Positions 34,490 through 47,375 of a stretch of DNA of 64,000 nt are shown one piece after another (positions within the stretch are counted from its first letter, which is position 1; every line of letters begins with the position of its first letter). The translations under genes were made by a program, and so were the position numbers. The notes beneath the pieces are model-generated. The model was given only the letters and a program-made list of their open reading frames with translations. It made no database searches and was not told where the DNA came from. This DNA comes from Plumapathes pennacea (Eukaryota; Cnidaria; Anthozoa; Antipatharia; Myriopathidae). The stretch covers positions 1-64,000 of the forward strand of contig CAXIWU010000012.1 in the NCBI GenBank assembly GCA_964036295.1, read 5' to 3'.

Positions 34490-37400
34490 ATGAGTGGCGA
34501 GTCTCCCGTGTCGAAAAGGCGCCGTCGTCGAGAAAGTCCGTTCGTGCTAACCGAGGCCGCTGAAAGTCGTGGAGGAGATGATGATGGAGAACAAGAGCAG
34601 GAAGGAGCAGCAGAAGAAGAAGAACAACCAGATGAGCAGCAGCAGCAGCAGCAGCAGGAGGAGGAGGAGGAGGAGGAAGTCGTTTCGCAGTAAGTGCTCG
34701 TATTTAAACTGGGCTTTAAGCGCTTTAATAGTGGCGCCAAGTTTTGTGATAAAATAATACTTTTACAATCGAAGTCGACAGTCGATGCCGGCATAGATGC
34801 CGCCGGTTCTTTTCAGGTAGTTCTCTGCAGGTAGTCGTCCGCGTTGATTTGATCTATCCTGAGCTGTTAAGACCCGAATTCTAGTCAAGTGTCGATCGAG
34901 TATCGAGTATAGACCGGTAATCGGGATTCGTTGTCTGCCACAACACTAGACACAAAAATGACCTTCACTGCACTTCAATGACTTTCTGAGATATGAATTT
35001 GCTATATCAGAAGACCTACAAGGTCCCCGTGTCTGGAATTCAATACCTTTATCCCTTCGTCAGTCTCTATATAAAACTACACAACCACAAAAAATTGCTC
35101 AAGTCATATTTTCTTACTGTGACAACCTAGCATAAATAGATCCTACTTGTAACAGTACCCAGCTGCATGTATTATCTTCAGTGTAACTATTTTTTATTTG
35201 TATGATTGTGACAACCTAGCAATATTATCTAGTATTATTGTCAGCATAACTAAACTTATTTACCTATTCACACGAATCTTTATAATAATTAAATTATTTG
35301 CAATCCTGCAGTTATAGATCCTACCTGTATGTGATGGTACTGAGTCATCGTGTGTAACCAAATGTATCTATTTTTGTGTGGTTAGACACTTGTAGTAATA
35401 ATGTTGTATTGTATGCACGTGCAAGTGTGAATTGTTTATCGCACTGCCGTTGCATGTAGTGCATGTAGTGCCGAGCTGGTCCGATCGAAATGCTTCTTTT
35501 CCGTGTATTTCTAATCTGAACTTGTCCTCGGCGTTTATTCTCAGGTGCACCCCCTCTCTGTACAGACGAGTGGACAGAGAAAGGGAGGAGCAGATGCTGG
35601 CCCAACCCCTGGGCGTGACCCCCTATTTCCCGTCAGGCCTGTCCGTGGAAGGCGCGCCTCTCCAGTTCGACTTCGATCTCTTCCTATTCGACAGCCTGCA
35701 CCTACCGTTTGGCCTGTTCGAGGAGGACAAGGGCGACGCCGTTGACTTTGAGAACCTCCAAGAGTGCAAGGCGTACTGCGAGAGGTTCGCCCGCGACGCT
35801 CTCGACGAAGCCAGGGACATCAGAAGAGAACAAGACGAGGAAAGCGCTCGGACCCCGGCAAGCACCCCGGCGGCGGCGGCGTCACTTGACAAGCAGGCCA
35901 TGTTCCGGACAGCGGGCAACGGCCTGGACGGAATGCTCGCAACGGGAATTGCATCGTGCGATCGCAATATAGCGCGAGTGAGACAGGACAGGTGAGATAA
36001 CCTTTGCTCCCTTCCCTCCTCCCCCCCCCCCCCCCAAAAAAAAAAAACAAAACAAAACAATCCACCCCCACCCCGACTCTAACTCAAGCCAATGAACTGA
36101 CACACACCGCGAATATTGATTTATGCAGTTGCATTTATTTGATCAGTTGTTTACAGATCAAAGTTCACTAGTTGGTTTGAGAGAATCTGCATTTTGAACC
36201 TGGGAGTGAAAATAGTGTAAATATGTGTTGCGAATATTGATTTATGCAGTTGCATTTATTTGATCAGTTGTTTACAGATCAAAGTTCACTAGTTGGTTTG
36301 AGAGAATCTGCATTTTGAACCTGGGAGTGAAAATAGTGTAAATATGTGTTCAACATTTGCTTGCAATCTCTCACAGATTTGGCAACGTCATGGTGCTCGG
36401 AGCTCCAGCCTGGAGCGACCTGTCGCCGCAATTCATGCACGGGTATCCCAGGCGTCTGGTCACCGCTGACCATGGGGGCTTCCTCCCGGGGAACGTTTGC
36501 GTGGCGGCCAGGATTTCAAACCAATTCATGCGAAGCATGGCGCCCGGGGACATTGCAGGGTTCTGCTACAGGCAGGCCATGTCCAGCCTGGGCCTCACCC
36601 TGCCCGAGCTGTTCCTGGCCAGGCAGTCGGCCCTCGCATACTCCGGTCAGGCCAGGCAGCCACAGCGACTGGTGCACAGCATGGTGAGGTACGGGATCGA
36701 CTTCCTCACCTTCTCTGCCCTGGGCAGCGAGGAACTCGTGAGACTGGACGAGCTGGGCTCGGCACTCAACCGGAGGCACGCCGAGAACCTCAGCCCTGAA
36801 CAGTACCAACACCAAGAGGGCGACGAGCAGTCCACCTCCGACACGGACGGAGCAGTGTCCGAGGACTCGGTGGAGCTGGAGTCCAGTTTCCTGGCCGACA
36901 GACTGTCGCAGAGCGACAGAGAGAAGCTGGGAGCTGACCTCCCCAGGCTGAAGACCCAGCTGCTCGAGCAATTCGGGGGCGGAGCGAGCGCCCCGCCGCC
37001 TCGACAGCCACCAGACGAGGGGACGTCCCGTCCCAGGGCTCGGTCGTCCACCTCAGCAGCTCAGTCTTCGGGCAGCTCTTCCACAAGACGTAGGCGCTCC
37101 AGGAGGGAGGGTGTCGGGGCAGTGGCAACTGTCGAGGACGCAGGCTCCGGGCAACAGGTGGCAGCAGCAGCAGCAGCAGCAGCAGCACCGCCGGGCGAGG
37201 AAGACCTGGGGCAACGCCTCGCAAGGGTCCCTGGCATCAGTGTCGCCCACCTTCCCAGCCCCTCTGCCTTGGCCTCGCTTCGGGAGTTCTTCAGGAAGCA
37301 CGTACCGGTGGAACGAGCTGTAAGTGAGCACATGTTATTATTAGGACAGATCACTGCTAGCCCATTCTTTCTCTAAGAGTCAGAGAATAATAGTTGCCCT

Positions 37401-38739
37401 GTTGGCGATTTTTGCAGAATTACTATCAATGTAATAATGATATCGGTAGTAGTAGATGGAGGAGTTGTACTATTGTTATCATTATTTACTAGATTCCATT
37501 CACTATTTCTAAATGTTCGCCTCGGAAGAAATGGCCACATGCCAGCCAAGCATAAAGGCTGTGCATGCTATCAATCGATAGTGTTTATCCAGCACCACAT
37601 TTTGGCTGTCCCATTAATGCAAAAGGTAATATTACAACATGTTAATTGGTGCAAGGCAACCGTGATAACCCTAAGGCTAGGATAGACAGCTTACTGAACG
37701 AGTTTAAATAGAGAGTTGTTATTGTTGAATGCTGAACATCTTTTGACCAACTCTCTCGCTCAGTTTCTCACCAGATATACACTGCACAGCAGAATAAATT
37801 CCCACCCCGTCTCCAGTCACACATTTCAAAACAGGGTAAAGCAGGGTCAATCTCACCGACTGAATCTGACTCCTTCAGCAGGTTGAAGGCCTAGCCTCCA
37901 GAACTCCAGGGGCACAGGTGCCCGAGAGCCCATCGACCGTCTTCGGGGAGCTCGCCCTGGGCCTCCACAGGACCAGGCGCTCGCGAGAAGTCCGAGCTGC
38001 ACTCCAGGCTCTTTGGGATCTAGCGTCCAGGGTGTGCGTCTGCAGCGTTCCCGATATTGGCCCACTGGAAGATGGAATAACCCCAAGTCCCTCCGAGGAC
38101 TGCCCATACAGGATGAACCAGTCCCTGGGGCAGTTCATCGATCCCGCATCCGAAGTGTGCCGGGCCAACTGCTCTGTGTGCGAGGTCTTCCGGGAGTACG
38201 GCAAGCTCCAATCCTGTGGCATAACAACCAACCTGGACAAGAACTCTCGCATGCAGAGCATGGTCACCCTAGGTTCCCTTGTGGTCAACCTCCTCTGGGG
38301 GGGCTCTCTGGAAACCGCACAGGAGCAGAACCAAATAAAGGCCCTGATGCAGAAGCTCCTCAGCTGCGGGAAAGACAAAGTAAATGCCGTCCTCAGCGTG
38401 GGACTGCTGGCAAGGAACCACACGCCCAGAATCGCCCAGGTGTACCTTTCATCAGGTTGGTCCGACTTCTGGAGGGAAATGAGGAGAGTGGGCACAGCAC
38501 TGTACCACCAGGATTCCAAACGGGCCTGCTCTGCTGTGCTATCATTCATCAGAATGAAATGTGTGCCACCAGGGAATGCTTGGTCCTACTACCTCACCAG
38601 CAGTGACGAAGCGTCAGAGACCCAAGCGCTGGAGGCTCTGCTAGGCCACAGTGTTGCTGAAACGACATCAACGGCAGCATCAACGACAAGCACAAGCACA
38701 ACAACTGCACCCAGCAGCAGCAGCAGCTCCCATGAGTGA
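34490..38739 (+). CDS. Unknown element protein, unit D
   Basis: Exons: 34490-34689, 35545-35991, 36377-37319, 37882-38739. Intact, with the same splice sites as unit B. Confidence 0.75.
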
Positions 38740-41700
38740 GTGACTGACTACATTAAGCAAGTTAGTTGGACTTTCATTTCTCAAACTGCTTTGACATGAC
38801 TCAGGTATCGAATTGTGAATATTGTTGAGCACCTGTAAGATATTTTGCTTCATGTTAGCCATTAGCCATTTCAAATAATTTGAGTCTACAATATTAGCCA
38901 TCTTAGCCTGTTGTTGCAAGTTTCAAGTTTATGATATTATGTCAATACCACACAAGGACAGGAGAAGATAATAGGTATTTAAGCCATTCATCAAATTTGA
39001 GTCTACAATATTATAGTGTTCCAAGGTGATGCTGTTCTAGTTGCTACGACACCGGCTGGGTCAGACTTCGGGTTAAAAAAAAAAAATCCAGTAAGCTTAT
39101 ATCCTGTAAGATATTTCACTACATGTTAGCCTGCTGTTCACAGCTAATTTCCATATACAAGTTCAAGTTCATTATCTAAATACCACAAGGACATAGGAGA
39201 AGATGATAGGTATTAACCATTTCAAATTTGAGTCATAATAAACTGCTTTGACATGACTCGGGTATCGAATTGTGAATTGTTGAGGCACCTCTAAGATATT
39301 CCACTACATCTTAGCCTGTTGTTCACAGCTAAATTTTATGCCCAAATTCAAGTCTCAAGTTGTATCATATTGTATTAATATCACACAATGACAGGAGAAG
39401 ATGATAGGTATTAGCCATTTCAAATATCACAGTGTTCCAAGGTAATGTTTTTTCTAGTTGCTACGACACCGGCTGGGTCAGACTTCAGATTAAAAAAAAA
39501 AAAAATCCAGTAAGATTATATCCTGTGAGATATTTCACTACATGTTAGCCTGCTGTTCACAGCTAATTTCCATATACAAGTTCAAGTTCATCATATAAAT
39601 AGCACACAAGGACATAGGAGAAGATGATAGGTATTAACCATTTCAAATTTGAGTCGATTAATAATTCTAGGTACTAAGTAATATTGCAGTTTTCTGTTAT
39701 CAAACCCAGTGGGTCAGACTTTAGATTAAAAAGAAGTCCAGTTCTCAACTGACTGTGTGTGATAAAGTCTACGAGTAAATCGGCACTGAGTTACATTGGT
39801 TTCGATTGAAAGTGTGTAAGCCAAAAGGGCACGGGACATTCAGTTGAAGCTGCTCGACGTGTACTACGGTTCAAAATGGCTCGAGATCACTTTTCAAACT
39901 GCTTTGACATGACTCGGGTATCGAATTGTGAATTGTTGAGGCACCTCTAAGACATTCCACTACATGTTAGCCTGTTGTTCACTGTTCAAGTTCATTAATA
40001 TATAAATAGCACACAAGGACATAGGAGAAGATGATAGGTATTAACCATTTCAAATTTGAGTCGAATAACAATTCTAGGTACTAGGTAATATTGCAGTTTT
40101 CTGTTATCAAACCCAGTGGGTCAGACTTTAGATTAAAAAGAAGTCCAGTTCTCAACTGACTATGTGTGATAAAGTCTACAAATAAATTGGCACCGAGTTA
40201 CACTGGTTTCCACTGAAAGCAATCTTTTGATAATAACCCTTGTGGTGTTTATGAAAATATTGAAGGGTGCATGACTCATTTTCAAGTGTGACATAACATA
40301 TCATGGGGTGGCTGACTCACACTTGCAAGTGTGACACTTGACTGACATAAACATCATGGGATGCGTGACTCACACTCGCAAATGTACATAGGACTGGTTT
40401 CATGATAACATGGGATGCGTGACTCACACTCGCAAATGTACATAGGACTGGTTTCATGATAACATGGGATGCGCGACTCACCCTCGGGAGTGCCAAATTG
40501 ACCGCTGTCCACACCATGGGGTGTGGATGAAACTCTCAATTCACCCCAGTAGGGTGACTAACTTTAAGAAATCACCCTTCGAGTGTCGAAAGAGTCCTGG
40601 AGGAAGGTTAGGGTTCAGCCCCGCCACGAACTCGCAAAATATGTGTTATGTTTCCAAAGAGAACAACCTTCCGCCCTATTAGGACAGCCCTACAACCGAT
40701 TCGGTGAATTTTGATATGCACGAACCCTTGGGTGTGCATGATAAATTGTTCCTGGCATAGGATACATTCTATGACAAGATCGACTCACCTCGTGGCTCGT
40801 TCGCTCGTTGTGCGATTAACACTCCGAAACGCGAGGGGACGTGGCGTTGTAAAACTGTCGGCAGTTGCCTTGGGAGTCCAAGGAAGCGATTTATGCAGCG
40901 CACTTTGATAGGAATGGATTGGTTGGCACCAGAATACGGCTTGAAAGCGGTTCTGCTGACGTCGAAACCACATCCGCCATTTTGAAAGGAGGACTTCTCG
41001 TTTCCAGGGCCTTCGAGTGGGGAACTGGTATCGAATGGTCCCTCGTCGAGAGAAGACTGGACTCGAACTAGAAGTCAGGGATTGCTGTGCTGTCATAATT
41101 TGCTGATAAAAACGGGCTTTTGTACTGGATTTCTTGAACTCGAGCATTCCGGAAGAACGCTGGTAAGTGCACATGTAGTGAAGAACGCGCTGTACGAAAA
41201 GTCGACCACGTAATCTCGGCTGGTAATTAAATTTAGTTCCCCATTGTACAAGGCAGAGTTGAATACAATCTTTGCTTGCTGTTAGAACCAGTTTATTGAA
41301 TTGATTTCTTGAACTGTAGTAATTAAACAAGAACAATATTATTGTAGTAACACCAACTCGAGAAGGATTATGTAGATATAAGTCATTGTACAGAACTCAT
41401 ACTGTATATAAACAACCACAGGTCTAAATAGACACAAATAGTCATTTCAAGTGAATGGGACAGGGTATTGCTTTACAAATCCGGTGTAGCGTGAAAAACT
41501 TTTTACCGGGTGACATTCTTGAATAATTCTCAGTGATATTATTGTTATTATAATTATTATTATCATTACTTTTCCTTTTTGTTTGTTTGAATGCACTCTC
41601 CAATCTTAAAAGATAGCAAGCAATAGAAGACCCACTGATTTAAATTTGGTAATCACGTCTGCAGAAATCTCTGGGATGTATTACAAGCAATCCAGGGACT

Positions 41701-42537
41701 TCCTTATGCCTCAAAATTTTATGTTTTTTGTGACAGGGTTCCACTCCATGAAAATAAGCATTTTGCATTCAAAGCAGGAGGAAACTACCATATTTCTTGA
41801 ACTCGAGCATTCTGGAAGAACGCTGGTAAGTGCTTATTTTCATTGTACAGAACTCATACTGTACACAAACAACCACAGGTCTAAATAGACACAAATAGTC
41901 ATATTCGACATCAAGTGAACGGGACAAGGTATTGCTTTACAAATCCGGTGTAGCGTGAAAAACTTTTTACCGGGTGACATTCTTGAATAATTCTCAGTGA
42001 TATTATTGTTATTATTATTATTGTTATCATTACTTTTCCTTTTTGTTTGTTTGAATGCACTCTCCAATCTTAAAAGATAGCAAGCAATAGAAGACCCACT
42101 GATTTAAATTTGGTAATCAAGTCTGCAGAAATCTCTGGGATGTATTACAAGCAATCCAGGGACCTCCTTTATGCCTCAAAATTTTATGTTTTTTGTGACA
42201 GGGTTCCACTCCATGAAAATAAGCATTTTGCATTCAAAGCAGGAGGAAACTACCATATTTCTTGAACTCGAGCATTCTGGAAGAACGCTGGTAAGTGCTA
42301 TACGAAAGTTGACCACGTAATCTCGGCTGTAAATAAATTTAGTTCCCCATTGTACAAGGCAGAGCTGAATGAGGCAGACACAATGTTTGCTGTTAAAACC
42401 AGTTTATTGAATTGATTGTAATAACACAACTCGAGAAGAATGATGTACATATAAGTCATTGTACAGAACTCATACTGTATCTTATTAAACAACCACAGGT
42501 CAGGTCAACAGTGTCATTTGGTTAGTGCAATTAAACT

Positions 42538-43618
42538 TCAGGTCTGTCGCGTTGCAATATTTGCAATATTTGATTCTTGGAGTTGCCTATGTATCTGCCG
42601 AGCTGTGGTCAACAGGCGTATTCCACCAGATGGCTTGTGCAGTTCAGTCTCTACTGGAAAGAGGGCACTTACAGGCTCTTGCCAGAGCTCTCCATCCAGA
42701 TGTAGTTGATAGAGGTTTCTGCAATTTCCAGTGGTACCCATGGATCTGTACCAAAGGAGGGAGGCCAACTTTCGAGAGGTGTAGCTTGCAACCTGTCCAA
42801 GCAGAATTGCTGGTCTCCGAAGGGTACTTTTGCGTTCTACTAGTGCCACGAAGGTACCTGGAGCAGGTCTAATGCCTGTTTGGTCGTCGCCACTGTCACT
42901 GCTAGTGCCACTGTCAGGAGCATCCGGTTCGAGGGTGCGTCTCATGCCTTCCTGGGCAAAGGCAAGCGCAGGTGCAGTCTTTTCTGAAGCTGTCCTACGG
43001 TCGTAGGTTAGCTCTGCTTGTCTGCGTGTGTGTCTCAGGGCTGCTGCCAATGAATCCTTGAGTGTGTCGTCACAATTTCTGAAAGGAGAAACAGTAAGTT
43101 GAGTTGAGCCAAAGCTAGATGAATTAACTGCTGTGACTGAGATATGTCATAAAATACCTCAGAGTCAAAATAATTCAGTGAAATATCTAAAATAAATCAT
43201 GGGGTTCTTCATAGTTTTGGCAAAGACTTAGTGTTTTTGTTAGTTAAAGTCCCTGTTCACATGATTATCTCTGACCATGACTGTCATTGAAAGTAGAGAA
43301 TATTCTGTATATGCATACTGCAAACGTACACTGAGTCTAGCACAAACTTGGGCTATCTTACCTCTGCTCGTAGGCCCACGTGATAAAAGATGAGCGAAGA
43401 CAGTTTACTGACAACCGAAGACCAACCAACTTGTGGAAGATCCCAGCGATGTGGCTACTGAAGGAGCCAGCACTAAAGTGTCTACCAACGTTGTTCTGGG
43501 AAGAGCAGAAAGAAAGGTTAGCTCAAACTTCTCAGCAAAGCCCTGTCAGTAATAGTAACCATTTCAGTATTAGAAGATAGCCCAGTCTCATTTTTGGACA
43601 TTTGGAAGGTTTGGTTTA

Positions 43619-43694
<76 letters not shown>

Positions 43695-44843
43695 CTTTAT
43701 TTGAGTGTCAATGGATTTAGCTTTCATCAAACTAATTGGGACACTAGATATCCAAATTAAATATTCTAGAATACTCAATACTCTACAGTTGCTTAAGACA
43801 TTAAGCCTACAAGAGACACTGTATTGAACTTCCTCCAAGTGCACAGAAACATTTTCATTCTCACTCACTCACTCTCACTCTCTCTTTCTCTTACCAGGAA
43901 GAGATATTGTTCAGGTTCTGGTTTTCCCACCCTCGGCAACAGCTGGGGTCTGTGTGTGTCCAGATACTCCGTCAACAATTTTGGCAGATCGAAGAAGGAC
44001 CCTTTGCCCTGGAAGGAACAACAGATCCGAGGTTAGACAGTGATGTGAACAGGACTGTGTGAAATTCACTTGGACGGGCCTTTGAATCCCAAGAGTGATC
44101 AACTTCAATATTCTCTTCCTTTAGTTTCTTACCAGAAATGTATGTCAGAGTAAGAAGAACTTGGCTTTTGATATCCCTTGAAGTCAATAGTGGTTGATTG
44201 GTTGTACTAAATCCTGTGTCCCTCCCAGTCTAGATTCATATCAGTATTCACTTCGAACAGAGGCGAGGGGGCAGTAGAAATGGTTTTACACTTACGGAAA
44301 GGGGAATGCGTTCTGCTGGCCTGTGCCTTATGGTCTTGAACTGCTGAAAGATTAGTGTGTATTTGTCTTCCGAGTCGAGGACCAAGACATTTTTCCCGTT
44401 GAAGTCATTTCTGTTGAATGGGCCGGACTCTATCTCCCCGTAGATCTCGAGTGTACGAATTTCCATTGCACGGGCCGGTGGCATCGATGTGTAAAGGGCC
44501 AACAGCACGAGGTCCATGCTTTCTCTGTGTTTTGCATGACCCTTTGCCAGGTTGAAGCGTTCTTGTTGCAGCTCTGCAGCACGCAAAATTTCTGGCCTGT
44601 TTGGGGTGTTAAAAGACAAACACTGGTTCCACCAAACTGTCACTCCTGTAGCAAGCTGCCATAAATAGCTACCTCCCCCCCCCCCCCCCCCTTAGTAATA
44701 ATAATAATATTTTTTCACTTCAAGTTTATGTAATAAACGTAATAATAATAATAATAAATAATGTGTTAAAGCTTTGAATGTGTTAAAGCTTTGCTTTGAA
44801 TTTACACATCTGTAATGTTGTCTGTTCCCCCTCCCTCCCTCCC

Positions 44844-44874
<31 letters not shown>

Positions 44875-46013
44875 AAACAAAAATAAAAGGGCAACGTACC
44901 ACTCCAACCACTTGCCCTTCTCGGCCAAATCTTCCTTGGTTTGGGGACGTTCGCGATCTCCCTCCCTCTGCAACTGTGACGCTTGCGACCGGAGTTGGTT
45001 AATAACGGCAACTCTCCTATATTCCGGGGCCTCTGAGCTGTGTAGCATTTTCACGGCGTACAAAATCGATGACACATGGTTTGACAGCGTCGCTGACTTT
45101 AGATTGCGGGTATTCTGAAAAGAACGAAGCATGTGGTTACTGAATGCGGTTCAACTCAAAGAAAGCGCGCAAAGCACTCGACTCTCCCTTCAAAACTCGG
45201 ACACGCGCGAAAAGTATGACAAAGGCTTCTTGCATACATACCTTCAGAAAATCGAGGTATGCCTCGATCAAGGCAATGTCGCAAAACGACGATGGCTTCA
45301 TAGTCCTTTCTCGTCCATATACGAAGCCAAGGTAGCCTGAAAAGCGAGACATACGATACATTAGTAAAATGCGACGAGGTTAGATTCCTAGCATTTTTTT
45401 CTTTTTTTGCCTGAAATGAAGGTTGTGCATACAGATGTTGGCGCTGGAATTTTCTTCTGAGAAGTGAGTACTTACACATGATCCTTTCGCTCGTTTTGGA
45501 AAAGGTAGCTATGGTTATGGGCGGTGCTCTTCGCAGGAGATTGTGTTCGCGCGTCCAGAAATCACGTAGGTCTGTAAGAAATGTGCTCATTTCTGCGGTC
45601 AGCAAAGTCGGGTCCAGAGCGTAGCCTCGCGGTCTCTTGTCAGTGGGTATCTTGTCAGTGTAGACGTCGTGGCCCTGAGCGGCGCATTCGACTAGGGTTT
45701 GGGGTTCTTCCACGGCGATGCTGTCGTGGTTGCCGTTGTCGTCAGGAACATCATGATCATCATCTAGGCCGCTGGTCTCGTGAGCATCGATTTCATCGGC
45801 GCTGCTGCTGTCGCTGTTGCTTTGGTCGTGCAGGTCACTGCTGGCCTCGTCAGATTGTAGCTCGGGTATGTCGGCGCTGTTGCGTTGAATCGTGGATCGT
45901 GAATACTCCCCCTCGTCGTCTGATGATGACGGGGACGGTGATGATGATGATGATGATGATTCCTCGGATGACTCGGTGCCTTGATCAGTATAACTTAAGA
46001 TTAAGTTTTCCAT
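42538..46013 (-). CDS. Crypton-like tyrosine recombinase, unit E
   Basis: Exons on minus: 45476-46013, 45242-45336, 44900-45114, 44296-44596, 43895-44008, 43362-43495, 42538-43078. Intact as in unit B. This is the copy closest to the telomeric-repeat boundary. Confidence 0.85.
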
Positions 46014-47375
46014 TTCAGCGAAGATGTCTCTTGCGTGAAGACTAGTAGAGGTGTGAGAATGCGTAGGAAGGTAAACAAGCTTCGTTGCCATTGGCAGCAA
46101 GCTGAAGGCAGCCAATCACGTGCGAGATTTTAGCCGCGTAATGAGCGGTAAGGTTCTGATAGCAGAGTGATGAGAAAACCGGCCCGAAAGGTTGAGAAAA
46201 GTCCTATTTACTTCTTTCTCCTGCTCTCTCAATATCTTTGCTGGTTTTGTTTTCTTGTGGGGCGGTTGCCGTGCAAGAGACACGTGCACGGTAAAAAGGC
46301 GGGGGCGCGCGCGTTCCCAGTCCCCCTCGGCCAAACTGAAAGTTTGGGCCAAGCAGTTGGGCGAAGTTTGAAGTGTTGTGAGTGACGGTCCGCTGTGTAC
46401 AGCATAATGAATTGAAGGTGAAAGCCTTGGGTACACATGCAGGAATACTTGGCGAAAGTTTGATGCGATTCTGTCATTAGGGCGACTTGGAGAGTAACAT
46501 CGAAAAAGGGGTATTTGCAAAAAAGAGCGATATTTGGAAAGTCGGCGCTTGTGAAGGAAAAGCTGGAAAGTGTTGAAAGTTGTCAGAAAGCTTGCTGGGA
46601 CGATGAGGATAGTTTTTGGTTAACATTTGTGCTATGTTTGTTGAGCGGTTGAGTGGATTTAGGGTTAAAATAAAGGGAAAACTTTGGGGTGATTTTGCAG
46701 CGGAACGCGTGAGTGGATCTGGGTGAAAAACTGTCGGGGCCCTTCCTAAGAAAGCAGAGTAGCGTTTGGAGGTGTTTTCGTAAAAGGGGAAAGAGTGCAT
46801 GTGGCAGTTTTTGATGTTAAAGATGGGCAAGTGAATGCGTCGTCCATCTTGGAATATGAGTGAGACTGGGCTCGAGTATTGGGGAGGGCTTGGTTCTACG
46901 GCGAGAACAATGGGGTCACGCGATGGATACGGGGTTTTCGCTGAGACATGTAAAGTGTAAAAAGTTGTAAAAATGTGTTTAGGATCGGGGTGCTGGACTG
47001 TTTTGTGGATGTAAACTGAGTGAATACACTTGCAAGGCAGCAAGTTAGATCGACGACTCGAACGTTCGATGTGTTGAAATAATGGGCTTGGCGAGGCGGG
47101 GCAGGGTGGAGTCGATGACGAATGGAGTGTCTGAAGCAATTGTCGAGTGTTTGTTGGACGTAAATAATAAGCTTGGGAGGTGGGGTCGATGACGAATCGA
47201 GCCAAATCGAGTGTCCGATGCGATTGTGGACTAATTTGGTCAATGTAAATAATACACTTTGCAAGGTGTGGTAATTTTGGTATGTGATGTAATCAAGTGA
47301 ATAAAAGTATAAATGAGAGAGCCGAAAAGCTCACAATCATATCACAATCATTGCTGGAGTGGAAGAGTGTTAAAA

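Larger units (their letters stand above)
27724..40605 (+). repeat. Tandem-array unit D (complete, 12882 bp)
   Basis: Same length as unit C, and the same microsatellite alleles (shorter AAT run, C19 followed by seven AC). Units C and D are therefore the most alike pair in the array. Confidence 0.97.
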